The notes beneath the pieces were generated by a model. That model saw only the letters and a program-made list of their open reading frames with translations, was not told the DNA's origin and ran no database searches. Position numbers and translations under genes: made by a program. DNA of 64,000 nt, from NCBI RefSeq assembly GCF_028890305.1, contig NZ_JARBXM010000001.1:1158501-1222500 (forward strand), given 5' to 3'. Below, one piece after another: positions 19,462-29,398 of this stretch (its first letter is position 1; each line of letters starts with the position of its first letter). Source of the stretch: Candidatus Methanosphaera massiliense (GTDB lineage Archaea > Methanobacteriota > Methanobacteria > Methanobacteriales > Methanobacteriaceae).

Positions 19462-20265
19462 ATGTATAATAAATCGATTTATGAAAATTATACTCTTGAC
19501 TTTAAAGAGAATTATGATACTGATGATGAAGCATACTACTTAATTGTTAATAAAGAACGTCAAGTATTCTTAACAGAAGATAAGGAAATACCACTAGTTA
19601 CTAAATCATATCTGAATAAATTCAAAGTAAATTTCAAATTCTATATAGGCATCTATAAAAATAGACCATGTCACGTGGTTAATGTAGATAGTCATGGTAA
19701 TTTTTATCAATTACATGAGATATACTGTATTAATCCGGAAACATATCAGATAGCTGGAAGAGCAGTACTAGTAAATGACTGGTATATAAATCATCAATAC
19801 TGCGGAAGATGTGGGACAAAAACACAACTTCAACAAAAACATATGAATCTCAAATGTCCAAACTGTGGAAAATCACATCATGCAACAATAGAACCAGCAG
19901 TAATAATAGGAATACATAAAGATGATAAATTACTAATGGCAAGACATAGCTATGATACCAAGGTAGAATATGCACTGATAGCAGGATTTGTAGAACCTGG
20001 AGAATCAATAGAGGATGCGGTACATAGAGAAATAAAAGAAGAAGTAGGAATAAAAGTTAAAAATCTAGAATATCTGGGTAGTCAATCATGGCCATTTCCA
20101 AATTCATTAATGTGTGCATATAAGGCAGAATATGATTCTGGAAAAATTAAAGTAGACCATGATGAAATACTAAAAGCAAGATGGTTTACAAAAGATGAAA
20201 TAGAATATCCAGAATCAGATATCAGCATATATACATTAATAATAGATGATTTTCTATCCCAATAA
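19462..20265 (+). CDS. nudC: NudC-like NAD(H)/NAD-RNA diphosphatase (Nudix), copy 2
   Basis: A 267-residue paralogue of the gene at 12463, with the same domain order and spacing. The zinc ribbon cysteines are C114, C117, C132 and C135; the Nudix box contains ESIEDAVHREIKEEVG, and SQSWPFPNS follows. The two proteins also share an N-terminal block (KSxYxNYTxDF, then LTEDKxIPLVT), so the duplication covers the whole gene. No Shine-Dalgarno site is visible before the ATG. It lies just ahead of cbf5. Confidence 0.88.
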   Translation: MYNKSIYENYTLDFKENYDTDDEAYYLIVNKERQVFLTEDKEIPLVTKSYLNKFKVNFKFYIGIYKNRPCHVVNVDSHGNFYQLHEIYCINPETYQIAGRAVLVNDWYINHQYCGRCGTKTQLQQKHMNLKCPNCGKSHHATIEPAVIIGIHKDDKLLMARHSYDTKVEYALIAGFVEPGESIEDAVHREIKEEVGIKVKNLEYLGSQSWPFPNSLMCAYKAEYDSGKIKVDHDEILKARWFTKDEIEYPESDISIYTLIIDDFLSQ

Positions 20266-20358
20266 AAAAAGGGTGGGATAGACTTTACCTAAAATAGTAC
20301 ATTAACTAGAAAAATAAAATATAACATAATAAGAGTAAAATTAAGAGTTTGATATGCC

Positions 20359-21324
20359 ATGACAGAATATGAATATAAATGTGACGCAGAAACTGATTAT
20401 GATTATGGATGTTCACCAGATCAGAGAAGTATAGAAGAACACATTAACAAAGGTATAATAAATATAGATAAACCCTCAGGTCCAACTTCACATGAAATAG
20501 ATATATGGGTCAAAGATATAATGCATGTAACAAAAACAGGTCATGGAGGAACATTAGACCCTAAGGTAACAGGAGTACTACCAGTAGCATTGAATACTGC
20601 AACAAAAGCATTACAATTACTACTACTATCACCAAAAGAATATGTATGTTTAATGAGATTACATAAACCAGTAGATGAAGACAGAATAATAGAAATACTT
20701 GATGAATTCACAGGAAAAATATACCAAATACCACCAATAAAATCAGCAGTAAAACGTGAACTAAGAGTACGGAAAATATATGAAATTAAACTACTAGAAA
20801 TACGAGACAACCAAGATGTACTATTTAGAATAAAATGTGAAGCAGGAACATACATACGTAAGTACTGTCATGATATAGGTGAAGCATTAGGATGTGGAGC
20901 ACATATGGCAGAACTACGAAGAACCATGGCAGGATCATTCAAGGAAGATGAAACATTAACAACATTACAGGATGTAACAGATGCATACATATTCTACAAA
21001 GAAGATTCAAATGAAGATATATTGAGACAATTAATACAGCCAATGGAATATACCACAAAATATGTTAAAAAAATATATGTTAAAGATTCAGCAGTAGATG
21101 CAATATGTCATGGGGCAAACCTTGCAAGTAGTGGTATTGTAAAAATAGATAAACAAATACATAAAAATAACATAATAGCAGTAATGACTCTAAAAGATGA
21201 ATTACTAGCAATAGGAAAATGTCTATATTCTATTGATGACATAATCAATAGTGATACAAAAATAGTAGTAGATATTCAAAAAGTATTTATACTACCAAAT
21301 ACATATCCTATGATGTGGAAGTAA
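20359..21324 (+). CDS. cbf5: tRNA/rRNA pseudouridine synthase Cbf5
   Basis: Catalytic subunit of H/ACA ribonucleoprotein and a tRNA U55 pseudouridine synthase. The 321 residues contain GIINIDKPSGPTSHEIDIWV, the catalytic HGGTLDPKVTGVLPVAL (the aspartate of LDP is catalytic), CEAGTYIRKYCHDIGEALG and a C-terminal PUA domain (about 235-315). In related methanogens I recall it directly after rpl14e, whereas here it is separated by the accessory block. Confidence 0.95.
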   Translation: MTEYEYKCDAETDYDYGCSPDQRSIEEHINKGIINIDKPSGPTSHEIDIWVKDIMHVTKTGHGGTLDPKVTGVLPVALNTATKALQLLLLSPKEYVCLMRLHKPVDEDRIIEILDEFTGKIYQIPPIKSAVKRELRVRKIYEIKLLEIRDNQDVLFRIKCEAGTYIRKYCHDIGEALGCGAHMAELRRTMAGSFKEDETLTTLQDVTDAYIFYKEDSNEDILRQLIQPMEYTTKYVKKIYVKDSAVDAICHGANLASSGIVKIDKQIHKNNIIAVMTLKDELLAIGKCLYSIDDIINSDTKIVVDIQKVFILPNTYPMMWK

Positions 21325-21676
21325 TAACGTAGGAAAAAAATAATAAAAAATATTATTTTTAATATGATTATTCTTCAATTAACAAATTAACAATTTTTTT
21401 ATTAACTGTAGAACCTTTAATATGCGTATTAGGGGCGAGGTCAATATTATAAAATATTATCATCAAAAATGGTGTAATATTAACAATTTACATAGATTAA
21501 CTTTGGCTATGTAAAAATGTGCAAAAATATAAGAGAATGTACTCTCTAAAATTTGAAATATTAATCTTTATCTATAGTTATGAAAAAATAGCTATTGAAG
21601 AAGATTTATATTAAGAATGAAGATATTATTATTGTAAGACATAATGTCTTATTCTGATTAATTATAAGGTAGAGAT
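21325..21676. other. 352-base intergenic region with several small hairpins, upstream of tRNA-Ser
   Basis: No open reading frame is convincing. Inverted repeats are visible: TTTACATAG/CTATGTAAA (21487-21495 and 21507-21515), AGAGA/TCTCT (21532-21547), and the near-perfect palindrome AAGACAT-A-ATGTCTT (21636-21650). They could belong to a cbf5 3' end, a small RNA, or tRNA promoter control. I see no match to a known RNA family. Confidence 0.45.
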
Positions 21677-21760
<84 letters not shown>

Positions 21761-22038
21761 CTTATAATTATTTAGAACAAAAAATGATATCATGAATTTC
21801 ATTAAAAAAAATGACTTTTTTTAACATTATTTATTATTTTTTAATCAATTAACATAAACAGGGTATTCCCGTTTTGACTAGATTATTTCTGAAAAAGATT
21901 ACAAAAATAAATAAATATCCATGATATTCCATCTAATATAATTATAACATAAACAAAGCTTATTTTTTCTTATAAAGAAATTACTTCTAACACATTAGAG
22001 TAATCTAGTCTTTTTTATTAAAACAAAGGAGAATTAAC

Positions 22039-22503
22039 ATGGCTGAAGAAGAATTTAGACATATGGTTCGTGTAACTCGTAAAGACGTTGACGGAAATAA
22101 ACCAACAGTTTCAGCTTTAACCGAAATTAAAGGTATTGGAAAAGCATTTGCTGTTGCTATATGTAAAGTTGCAGATTTAGACCAAGAAAAACAAATAGGT
22201 TATCTTGATGAAGCATCTGTAAAAAAAATCGAAGACGTTCTTGAGAATCCTCAAGAATTCGGAATTCCTGAATGGTTCTTAAACAGAAGAAACGATTATG
22301 AAACTGGTGAAACAAAACACTTAATCGAATCTGACTTAAAAATGACCCAACGTGACGATCTTAACAGAATGAAAATGATTAGAAGTTACAAAGGTAAAAG
22401 ACATGAAGTTGGTCTTCCAGTACGTGGTCAAAGAACAAAATCAACATTCAGACACGGATCTTCTGTTGGTGTAAGCAGAACAAGACCAGGTTCAGTGGAA
22501 TAA
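22039..22503 (+). CDS. rps13: 30S ribosomal protein S13 (uS13)
   Basis: Small-subunit head protein. The 154 residues contain [20 protein letters not shown], the helix-two-turn-helix [17 protein letters not shown] and the C-terminal [29 protein letters not shown] site is present. It opens the second ribosomal operon (S13-S4-S11-RpoD). Confidence 0.97.
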   Translation: MAEEEFRHMVRVTRKDVDGNKPTVSALTEIKGIGKAFAVAICKVADLDQEKQIGYLDEASVKKIEDVLENPQEFGIPEWFLNRRNDYETGETKHLIESDLKMTQRDDLNRMKMIRSYKGKRHEVGLPVRGQRTKSTFRHGSSVGVSRTRPGSVE

Positions 22504-22554
22504 GTAGGATAAAAAATTTTTTTGAAATAAATACAATTTGAAGGAGATTTGATT

Positions 22555-23103
22555 ATGGGACATCCAAAAAAACCACGAAAACAGTACGACACTCCATCAC
22601 ATCCATGGAATGCAGAACGTATTAAAGAAGAAAACAGATTAGCTAATAAATACGGATTAAAAAATAAAAAAGAAATCTGGAAAGCTGAATCTAGAGTAAA
22701 AAGATACCGAAGAGATGCTCGTATTATCTTAGGTATGGATATTGACGAGAGACAAGAAAAAGAAAAAGAATTATTAGATCATCTAGTAAGAGCAGGTTTC
22801 ATATCACCTAATGCTAAACTTGAAGAAGTATTAGATCTTAACATTGAAGATGTATTAAGAAGAAGATTACAAAGTTTAGTATACAAAAAAGGTTTAAGTC
22901 ACACTGCTAAAGAAGCAAGACTCTTTGTTGTACATGGTCATATTACACTTAATGGTAAAAAAATCAATGCACCAGGACACTTAGTAGAAAAAGCTGACGA
23001 AGATAATATAGATTTCTATCCAGGTTCATCAGTTGCAAAACAGTTTGAAAGTGAAAATAACACTGAAGAAGTAGCAGCAGAAGAAGAACCAAGTGATGAC
23101 TAA
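22555..23103 (+). CDS. rps4: 30S ribosomal protein S4 (uS4)
   Basis: Primary 16S rRNA-binding protein. The 182 residues start [20 protein letters not shown] and include an S4 domain ([20 protein letters not shown], then [20 protein letters not shown]). An acidic tail follows. ATG 22555 follows AAGGAG (22541-22546); the TTG six bases upstream is less likely. Confidence 0.96.
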   Translation: MGHPKKPRKQYDTPSHPWNAERIKEENRLANKYGLKNKKEIWKAESRVKRYRRDARIILGMDIDERQEKEKELLDHLVRAGFISPNAKLEEVLDLNIEDVLRRRLQSLVYKKGLSHTAKEARLFVVHGHITLNGKKINAPGHLVEKADEDNIDFYPGSSVAKQFESENNTEEVAAEEEPSDD

Positions 23104-23147
23104 TAAAATTGAATATTTAATAATAAATTTGAATTATAGGTGATAAA

Positions 23148-23540
23148 ATGGCAGAAAAAGATAAATGGGGTGTAGCTCACGTTTACTCATCATTTAATAA
23201 TACTATCATAACTGTTACTGATATAACTGGTGCTGAAACCATAACTCAATGGTCTGGTGGAAAAGTAGTAAGATCAGACAGACAGGAATCATCACCATTT
23301 GCAGCTATGGAAGCAGCTAACAGAGTTGCTGATGATATTAAAGAGAAAGGTATTGCTGGACTTCATATTAAAGTACGAGCTTCTGGAGGTAACGGTCCTA
23401 GAACACCTGGACCTGGTGCTCAAGCTACTATTAGGGCTTTAGCAAGAGCTGGTATTAAAATTGGTAAGATAGAAGATGTAACTCCTATACCTCACGATGG
23501 TACTGGTAGACCTGGTGGTAAAAGAGGTAGAAGAGTATAA
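23148..23540 (+). CDS. rps11: 30S ribosomal protein S11 (uS11)
   Basis: Platform protein of the small subunit. The 130 residues contain [20 protein letters not shown], the [20 protein letters not shown] signature and the basic end [12 protein letters not shown]. It is preceded by GGTGA, and rpoD follows 22 bases later. Confidence 0.97.
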   Translation: MAEKDKWGVAHVYSSFNNTIITVTDITGAETITQWSGGKVVRSDRQESSPFAAMEAANRVADDIKEKGIAGLHIKVRASGGNGPRTPGPGAQATIRALARAGIKIGKIEDVTPIPHDGTGRPGGKRGRRV

Positions 23541-23562
23541 TCATGTTTGAAAGGGTCATATT

Positions 23563-24360
23563 ATGAATATAGAAATTAGAGAACAGAATGATGAAAGAGC
23601 TGTATTTATAGTCGATGGTGTAGATGACACATTTATAAATACAATCAGAAGGATATGTCTTGTAGAAATTCCTACATTTGCAATAGAGGATGTTAATATT
23701 TATAAAAATGATGCTAAGATGTTTGATGAAGTATTGGCTCACAGATTAGGTTTAATTCCTATTGTAACTGATCTTGATTCTTATGTTATGCCATCTGAAT
23801 GTGATTGTGATTCTCATTGTTCTAATTGTAGTGTTTCATTTCTTTTAAAAGAGAAAGGTCCTAAAATAGTATATTCAAAAGATCTTAAATCTGACGACCC
23901 AGCTATAAAACCAGTTTATGATACAATTCCAATTGTTAGACTTCGTGAAGATGAAGAAATTGAATTAGAAGCTATCGCAGAACTTGGATTAGGATCCGAG
24001 CATGCTAAATGGCAAGCTACTACTACTTGTGGATATAAGTATTATCCTAAAATTGAGATTGACAATGATAAACTCACTGATTTAGAGGAATATGTCAAGG
24101 AATGTCCTAGAAATGTTTTACAAATTGAGGATGATAAATTAGTAGTTAATGATATTGAAAATTGTTCCACTTGTAGGACTTGTCAGAGAATATCTGAAAG
24201 GGATGATAATGCTATTATTGTAGATTTCGAGGAAGGTAAGTATATTTTTAAACTCGAGACTGACGGATCTTTAACACCTAGAGAAGTTCTTACAATAGCT
24301 TGCGATATTTTAACGGAAAAAGCAGATAATATCATAAATTTTGTGAATGAGGAGGAATAG
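23563..24360 (+). CDS. rpoD: DNA-directed RNA polymerase subunit D, with iron-sulfur cluster motif
   Basis: Archaeal counterpart of bacterial alpha and eukaryotic Rpb3; with RpoL it nucleates polymerase assembly. The 265 residues have the dimerisation segment DDTFINTIRRICLVEIPTFA and the AHRLGLIPIVTD block. In the inserted domain, C181, C201, C204 and C207 (CPRN...CSTCRTC) are placed like the ligands of the 4Fe-4S cluster known in some archaeal RpoD subunits. A second cysteine group (C80, C82, C86, C89) is also present. Confidence 0.95.
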   Translation: MNIEIREQNDERAVFIVDGVDDTFINTIRRICLVEIPTFAIEDVNIYKNDAKMFDEVLAHRLGLIPIVTDLDSYVMPSECDCDSHCSNCSVSFLLKEKGPKIVYSKDLKSDDPAIKPVYDTIPIVRLREDEEIELEAIAELGLGSEHAKWQATTTCGYKYYPKIEIDNDKLTDLEEYVKECPRNVLQIEDDKLVVNDIENCSTCRTCQRISERDDNAIIVDFEEGKYIFKLETDGSLTPREVLTIACDILTEKADNIINFVNEEE

Positions 24361-24365
24361 TAAAA

Positions 24366-24725
24366 ATGAAATTAACAAAAACTAACCCAAATACTGTAAA
24401 TTTAATAGAATCCCTCACTAAACAATCATCTGCAGAAGATGCTCCTATATGGAAAGCTGTTGCTAACGACTTAAAAAGGGCTAATAGAAAGAACAAAGAA
24501 GTTAATGTTTACCATATAGATAAGTTTTCTAATGATGATGAGACTATCCTTGTACCGGGTAAGGTTTTAGGTGAAGGTAGTATATCAACTAAAGTTACTG
24601 TAGCTGCATTTAAATTTTCTCAAGAGGCAGAACGTAAGATTACAGCTGCAGGTGGAAAATGCCTAAAGATTGATGAGCTAATGGCTGAGAATCCTAAAGG
24701 TTCTAATGTTAAAATCATAAAGTAG
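24366..24725 (+). CDS. rpl18e: 50S ribosomal protein L18e (eL18)
   Basis: Archaeal/eukaryotic large-subunit protein with an L15-like fold. The 119 residues include KTNPNTVNLIESLTKQSSAE, VPGKVLGEGSISTKVTVAAF and ITAAGGKCLKIDELMAENPK. It starts 5 bases after rpoD. Confidence 0.96.
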   Translation: MKLTKTNPNTVNLIESLTKQSSAEDAPIWKAVANDLKRANRKNKEVNVYHIDKFSNDDETILVPGKVLGEGSISTKVTVAAFKFSQEAERKITAAGGKCLKIDELMAENPKGSNVKIIK

Positions 24726-24734
24726 GTGAATAGA

Positions 24735-25163
24735 ATGGCAACAATTATTGACGGAGAAGGACTTGTACTTGGTAGACTTGCTAGTACAGTCAGTAAAAGA
24801 CTTTTAAATGGAGAAGAAATAACTGTCATCAATGCTGAGAAAATTATTATCTCTGGTAATAAGGATTTTATCTACGCTAAATACAAACAACGAGTAGACA
24901 GAGCAAGTATCTCAAATCCTAGAGATTTAGGTCCTAAATACCCACGTAGACCAGATGATATTTTCAGAAGAACTGTTAGAGGAATGATTCCTTACAGGAA
25001 ACCTCATGGAAGAACTGCTTACAAAAACTTAAAAGTTAACGTAGGTGTTCCTAAAGAGTTAGAAGGACAGGAAGTTGTAGAAGTTAAACAAGCACAGCCT
25101 AAAAACATTACTAAAAGTATGGAATTAGGTACAGTTTCAAAATTATTAGGTGCTAAATTTTAA
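24735..25163 (+). CDS. rpl13: 50S ribosomal protein L13 (uL13)
   Basis: Large-subunit protein of 142 residues starting [20 protein letters not shown], with the L13 signature around [23 protein letters not shown] 24735 is preferred over GTG 24726 because GGTGA there serves as the ribosome-binding site. Confidence 0.96.
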   Translation: MATIIDGEGLVLGRLASTVSKRLLNGEEITVINAEKIIISGNKDFIYAKYKQRVDRASISNPRDLGPKYPRRPDDIFRRTVRGMIPYRKPHGRTAYKNLKVNVGVPKELEGQEVVEVKQAQPKNITKSMELGTVSKLLGAKF

Positions 25164-25190
25164 ATTAATTTATTCAGAAGGTAGTTAATT

Positions 25191-25595
25191 ATGAGTAAAA
25201 CAGTACATACTAGTGGTAAAAGGAAAACCGCTATTGCTAGAGGTACCGTTAAAGAGGGTACCGGTAGAGTTAAGGTTAACCGTAAACCAGTTGAGTTATA
25301 TGAACCTGAGTTAGCTAGACTTAAATTATTTGAGCCTTTAGAATTAGCTGGCGATGACCTTGTAAATTCTGTTGACATTAATATCAGAGTTGTTGGCGGT
25401 GGAATTATGGGTCAAGCTGAGGCTGCTCGTATGGTTATTGCTAAAGGTTTAGTTGAGTATACTGGTGATATGAATCTTAAGGATAGATATGTTCAATATG
25501 ATAGAACAATGTTAGTTGGAGATCCACGTCGTTCTGAGTCTAAAAAATTTGGTGGACCAGGTGCTAGAGCAAGAAAACAAAAAAGTTACAGGTAA
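25191..25595 (+). CDS. rps9: 30S ribosomal protein S9 (uS9)
   Basis: Small-subunit protein whose C-terminal tail reaches P-site tRNA. The 134 residues start [20 protein letters not shown], have [20 protein letters not shown], and end in [14 protein letters not shown], the conserved tail. rpoN begins 6 bases later. Confidence 0.97.
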   Translation: MSKTVHTSGKRKTAIARGTVKEGTGRVKVNRKPVELYEPELARLKLFEPLELAGDDLVNSVDINIRVVGGGIMGQAEAARMVIAKGLVEYTGDMNLKDRYVQYDRTMLVGDPRRSESKKFGGPGARARKQKSYR

Positions 25596-25601
25596 ATTTT
25601 T

Positions 25602-25769
25602 ATGTTACTCGTAAGATGTTTTACATGTGGGAAGGTTATTTCAGCAAGTTTTGATGAGTTTAAGGAGAGAACTGAGAATGGTGAGGATCCAGGCGAGGTT
25701 CTTGATGATTTAGGTATTACAAAATATTGTTGTAGAAGGATGTTCATTTCACACGTTGATGTGTGGTAA
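25602..25769 (+). CDS. rpoN: DNA-directed RNA polymerase subunit N (Rpb10 homologue)
   Basis: A short gene of 55 codons plus stop, translated here directly from the sequence. The product begins [20 protein letters not shown] and ends in [15 protein letters not shown]. The zinc ligands are the CFTCG pair and the adjacent cysteines of YCCRRM, an exact Rpb10 pattern. It lies between rps9 and rpoK, as in related methanogens. Confidence 0.95.
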   Translation: MLLVRCFTCGKVISASFDEFKERTENGEDPGEVLDDLGITKYCCRRMFISHVDVW

Positions 25770-25931
25770 GTGAATGTCGAACTAAAATATAGGGAGTATT
25801 ATATAGGAAGTTTATTACTTCTTTTTTAAGGTCTCCTCTCCATTCATTCCTATTATTAAGGTTTGTCTTGGAGTATTACTTTAGTTATGTTGTTGAATAA
25901 GAATTATACTGTTAAGGAGCATTTAAAATTT

Positions 25932-26123
25932 ATGGAATCTAGAGGTAATACAAGATTTGAACGTGCTAGACTTATTGGGTCTCGTGCTTTACAAATTTCT
26001 ATGGGTGCTAAGCCATTAGTTGATTTTACACCTGATATGGATCCAATTAAGATAGCAATTAATGAATATGAGGAAGGTGTACTTCCATTAGATGCAGTTG
26101 TTAAGGATGAATATAAGGATTAA
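25932..26123 (+). CDS. rpoK: DNA-directed RNA polymerase subunit K (Rpb6 homologue)
   Basis: Small polymerase assembly subunit. The core [20 protein letters not shown] and the [16 protein letters not shown] segment are diagnostic. The start is uncertain. ATG 25932 gives 63 residues, close to family length, and follows AAGGAG (25914-25919). In-frame alternatives are ATG 25887 and TTG 25863, which would add 15 or 23 residues unlike other RpoK. The 162-base gap after rpoN suggests a separate leader or promoter. Confidence 0.88.
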   Translation: MESRGNTRFERARLIGSRALQISMGAKPLVDFTPDMDPIKIAINEYEEGVLPLDAVVKDEYKD

Positions 26124-26174
26124 ATTTTCTTATTATTTTATTTTTAATTCCGAGTATAGAACAATTTAACTTTC

Positions 26175-26183
26175 TTATTTATA
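26175..26183 (+). promoter_or_regulatory. TATA-like box upstream of enolase
   Basis: TTATTTATA lies about 75 bases ahead of the enolase ATG. It follows the rpoK stop and predicts a transcript starting near 26208 with a 50-base leader. An AAAAGAGGTG ribosome-binding site sits just before the ATG. Confidence 0.35.
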
Positions 26184-26257
26184 CACTTATAAGGAAAATA
26201 AAACATAGCCCTTTAATTAAACAACTATTTCTACATTGATAAAAGAGGTGTTTTTTT

Positions 26258-27502
26258 ATGGATAGTGTAATAGAAGACGTAAGATTAAGAAAAATTATAG
26301 ATAGTAGAGGAAATCCAACTGTTGAGGCTGATGTTTTAACATGGAATGGATTTGGTAGAGCTGCAGCACCTAGTGGAGCTAGTACTGGAGTTAATGAGGT
26401 TACTTCATTTCCTGATGGTGGAGTGGACCAAGTTGTGAATGATATTGAGGATTTAATTTCTTCTGAAATTATTGGTATGGAAGCTGAAGATATTAGGGAA
26501 ATTGATAATGTACTTAAAGAGATTGATGGTACTGATAACTTTTCTAATATAGGTGGTAATACTGCTGTGGCTGTTTCTATGGCTACTGCTAAGGCTGCTG
26601 CTTCTAGTTATAATCTTCCATTGTATAAGTTTTTAGGTGGTATTATGCCTACATCTATTCCTTATCCATTAGGGAATATGATTAATGGTGGTGCTCATGC
26701 TGGTAAGAATGCACCTGATATTCAGGAGTTTTTAGTTATTCCTGTTGGTGCTTCTAATATTACTGAGGCAATTACTACTAATATTAATGTTCACAGAAGG
26801 ATTAAGGCTAAGATTCAGGATAAGGATTCTACTTTTACTGGTGGTAAAGGTGATGAAGGTGGATGGGCTCCTAACCTTACTAATGAGGAAGCTCTTGAAA
26901 TTCAAACATCTGCTTGTGAGGAAATCAGTGATGAGACTGGTGTTCTTGTAAGACCTGGTTTAGATGTTGCATCTAGTGAGTTCTGGAATGAGGATGAACA
27001 GAAATACATCTATGAACGTGAGGGTACTTCCAGAACTGTTGAGGAACAAATCGATTATATTGCTGATTTAATTAGTACATATAAGTTCTTCTATGTTGAG
27101 GATCCTATACAAGAGAATGATTTCTCTGCATTTGCTGAGATTACTAAGAAATCTGGTGATGACTGTCTAATATGTGGTGACGATCTTTTTGTTACTAATG
27201 CTAAGATATTAGCTAAGGGTATTGAGGCTGGTGCTGGTAATTCATTAATTATTAAACCTAACCAGATTGGTACTTTAACTGATACATATAATACTATTAA
27301 GTTAGCTAAGGCTAATCAGTATGTTCCAATTGTATCTCACAGATCTGGTGAAACTACTGATGAGACTATTGCTCATTTAGCTGTTGCATTTAATGCACCT
27401 ATTATTAAGACTGGTGCTGCTGGTGGAGAAAGAATTGCTAAACTTAATGAGTTAGTTAGAATAGAAGAGGAATTATTAAATCCTAAGATGGCTGATTTAT
27501 AA
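26258..27502 (+). CDS. eno: Enolase
   Basis: Interconverts 2-phosphoglycerate and phosphoenolpyruvate. The 414 residues contain [20 protein letters not shown], the [20 protein letters not shown] loop, the magnesium and catalytic region ([12 protein letters not shown]-type, here [13 protein letters not shown]), [11 protein letters not shown], the lysine loop [15 protein letters not shown], and [18 protein letters not shown]. Codon choice is strongly T-ending, unlike several neighbours. Confidence 0.97.
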   Translation: MDSVIEDVRLRKIIDSRGNPTVEADVLTWNGFGRAAAPSGASTGVNEVTSFPDGGVDQVVNDIEDLISSEIIGMEAEDIREIDNVLKEIDGTDNFSNIGGNTAVAVSMATAKAAASSYNLPLYKFLGGIMPTSIPYPLGNMINGGAHAGKNAPDIQEFLVIPVGASNITEAITTNINVHRRIKAKIQDKDSTFTGGKGDEGGWAPNLTNEEALEIQTSACEEISDETGVLVRPGLDVASSEFWNEDEQKYIYEREGTSRTVEEQIDYIADLISTYKFFYVEDPIQENDFSAFAEITKKSGDDCLICGDDLFVTNAKILAKGIEAGAGNSLIIKPNQIGTLTDTYNTIKLAKANQYVPIVSHRSGETTDETIAHLAVAFNAPIIKTGAAGGERIAKLNELVRIEEELLNPKMADL

Positions 27503-27512
27503 GTCGGAGTTT

Positions 27513-27695
27513 ATGATGAATATAATTGTTGATTACATGCAGTGTATTGGCTTTGGTTGTCTTGAATGCCTGGATATTTGTCCTATGAATGTGTTTGACT
27601 TTACTGATGTTTTAGTTGTCAGTAGGCCGGATGATTGTTGTAGGTGTGATGCCTGCCTGGATGTATGTCCACGAAGTGCTATTAGCTTTGAATAG
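27513..27695 (+). CDS. 2[4Fe-4S] ferredoxin
   Basis: A 60-residue soluble electron carrier with two cysteine groups. The second is regular (C-x2-C-x2-C-x3-C-P in CCRCDACLDVCP). The first reads CIGFGCLECLDICP, with four residues between its first two cysteines instead of two. ATG 27513 and ATG 27516 are both possible; GGAG at 27506-27509 is slightly better spaced for the second. It lies 10 bases after eno and probably shares its transcript. Confidence 0.88.
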   Translation: MMNIIVDYMQCIGFGCLECLDICPMNVFDFTDVLVVSRPDDCCRCDACLDVCPRSAISFE

Positions 27696-27853
27696 TATGT
27701 ATGATTATATCATCTTTAGGGTTATACTATGATGTGGAATTTTTTGGTTATGTTTTATTAAATTTTCACACATTTTTGAGTATATAAAGATAAAGTTTAT
27801 TAATTTAATATTAAGAGAATTATAGATGAATTTAATGATTAAGAGGTAAAAAC

Positions 27854-28450
27854 ATGTCAGAATTATTAATACCATTAGATAAGTACCTAGCTGCAGGTTT
27901 ACATATAGGTACTCAACAGAAAACAAAAGATATGGAAAAATATATTTACAGAGTAAGAGCAGACGGTCTTCATGTATTAGATGTTAAAAGTAGTAATGAT
28001 AAAATAATTGTTGCTGCAAAATTATTATCTAAATATGATCCTGATGATGTTCTTGTTGTATCTACAAGACAGTATGGTCAGGCTCCTGTAAAGAAATTTG
28101 GTGAAGTTACTGGTACAAAAACTATTCCTGGTAGATTTATACCTGGTACATTAACAAACCCACAGTACTCCAAATTTATTGAACCTAAAATATTAGTTGT
28201 TACAGATCCAAGATCAGACTCTCAAGCTGTATTTGAAGCAAAACAAAATGGAATTCCTGTAGTAGCTTTATGTGATACAGAAAATTTATTATCTAATGTT
28301 GACCTTGTAATTCCAGTTAACAATAAAGGTAGAAAAGCTATTGCATTAGTTTACTGGTTATTAGCTAGACAAATTTTAAGAGAAAGAGGAGTTTTATCTT
28401 CTGACGAAGAATTTGATTTAGAACCTACTGATTTCGAGTTAAAAATATAA
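27854..28450 (+). CDS. rps2: 30S ribosomal protein S2 (uS2)
   Basis: Small-subunit protein of 198 residues. It has [40 protein letters not shown] and the [20 protein letters not shown] signature. An AGAGGT site precedes the ATG. It is the last ribosomal gene of the window. Confidence 0.97.
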   Translation: MSELLIPLDKYLAAGLHIGTQQKTKDMEKYIYRVRADGLHVLDVKSSNDKIIVAAKLLSKYDPDDVLVVSTRQYGQAPVKKFGEVTGTKTIPGRFIPGTLTNPQYSKFIEPKILVVTDPRSDSQAVFEAKQNGIPVVALCDTENLLSNVDLVIPVNNKGRKAIALVYWLLARQILRERGVLSSDEEFDLEPTDFELKI

Positions 28451-28555
28451 GATTATAATTAAATATAATCTTTTCTTGGGAAACTTTATGATTTCTAGAA
28501 GTATATTCTAGTATTCATAATTTTTATTACTTTTTTTGAAAACTATTATTTATTC

Positions 28556-29398
28556 TTATTTTGTGATTATTGCTGAAGTGTATCCTACTACTGAATCATA
28601 ATCTCCGAAGGCATCTCCACTATTGGAGTAGTCTAGTATTCTAGCATTTTTTGCATTGGCTAGTTTGGAGTATGTTATTGCTGTTATTGTTGGACCATAT
28701 CCACACATTGTTATCTGATAGTTTGTTACATTGTTGTATAATTCTTGTTCATCCATGTTTTCTATTGACTTCATTACTTTTTCATCTTTTGTTCTTGCAT
28801 TTTCGCTGTTTTCGTAGTGTGTTAGGTCTGTGCTTGCGATTATTATAATATCACGTCCTAGTTTTTCTGCGGATTCATATATTGTTCTTGCTAGTTGCTG
28901 GGATAGTTCCAGTGTCTGATTACTAATTACTATTGGTACTATCATTGCATTCTTGTCTTCTTGTTCTGTTATGTATTGTATGAATGGCAGTTCTACTTCT
29001 GTTCCATGTTCTTTAAGATGTGCTCTGTCATCATATTTTATGTTTGGATTACGTTGCTGTAATTCATTGTTTAATTCTGTGTCTACTGTGATATCTCCTA
29101 GTGGAGTATTCCATTTACTGGCAGTTGTTAATGCTATGCTACTATTTCCATATCCTGTATGATTTGGTCCTATTATTATGAATGTTTCTGGTATTCTGTT
29201 TTTCCTTATCTGGTTATATGTGTAGCATGCAGTTTTACCCGAGTATACATATCCTGCGTGTGGTGCTACTCCTGCTGTTATTTGTCCTGTTATGGGGTCC
29301 TCTGTATTAATATTATCCAGTGTTTTTTCTATGTTTTCTTTTAGTATGCTCTTTTTTGATGGATAAAATATTCCTGATACACATGGTTCTCTTATCAT
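28556..29398 (-). CDS. MEMO1 family protein
   Basis: A 280-residue member of the MEMO/extradiol-dioxygenase-like fold found in all archaea. Visible motifs are REPCVSGIFYPS, GVAPHAGYVYSGKTACYTYN (conserved metal-site histidine), IIGPNHTGYG, and IASTDLTHY. Biochemical function is unsettled; in archaea it often neighbours the mevalonate pathway genes, as here. The ATG at 29398 follows AAGGTGATT; an upstream in-frame TTG is less likely. It is divergent from mvk. Confidence 0.88.
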   Translation of the reverse strand: MIREPCVSGIFYPSKKSILKENIEKTLDNINTEDPITGQITAGVAPHAGYVYSGKTACYTYNQIRKNRIPETFIIIGPNHTGYGNSSIALTTASKWNTPLGDITVDTELNNELQQRNPNIKYDDRAHLKEHGTEVELPFIQYITEQEDKNAMIVPIVISNQTLELSQQLARTIYESAEKLGRDIIIIASTDLTHYENSENARTKDEKVMKSIENMDEQELYNNVTNYQITMCGYGPTITAITYSKLANAKNARILDYSNSGDAFGDYDSVVGYTSAIITK

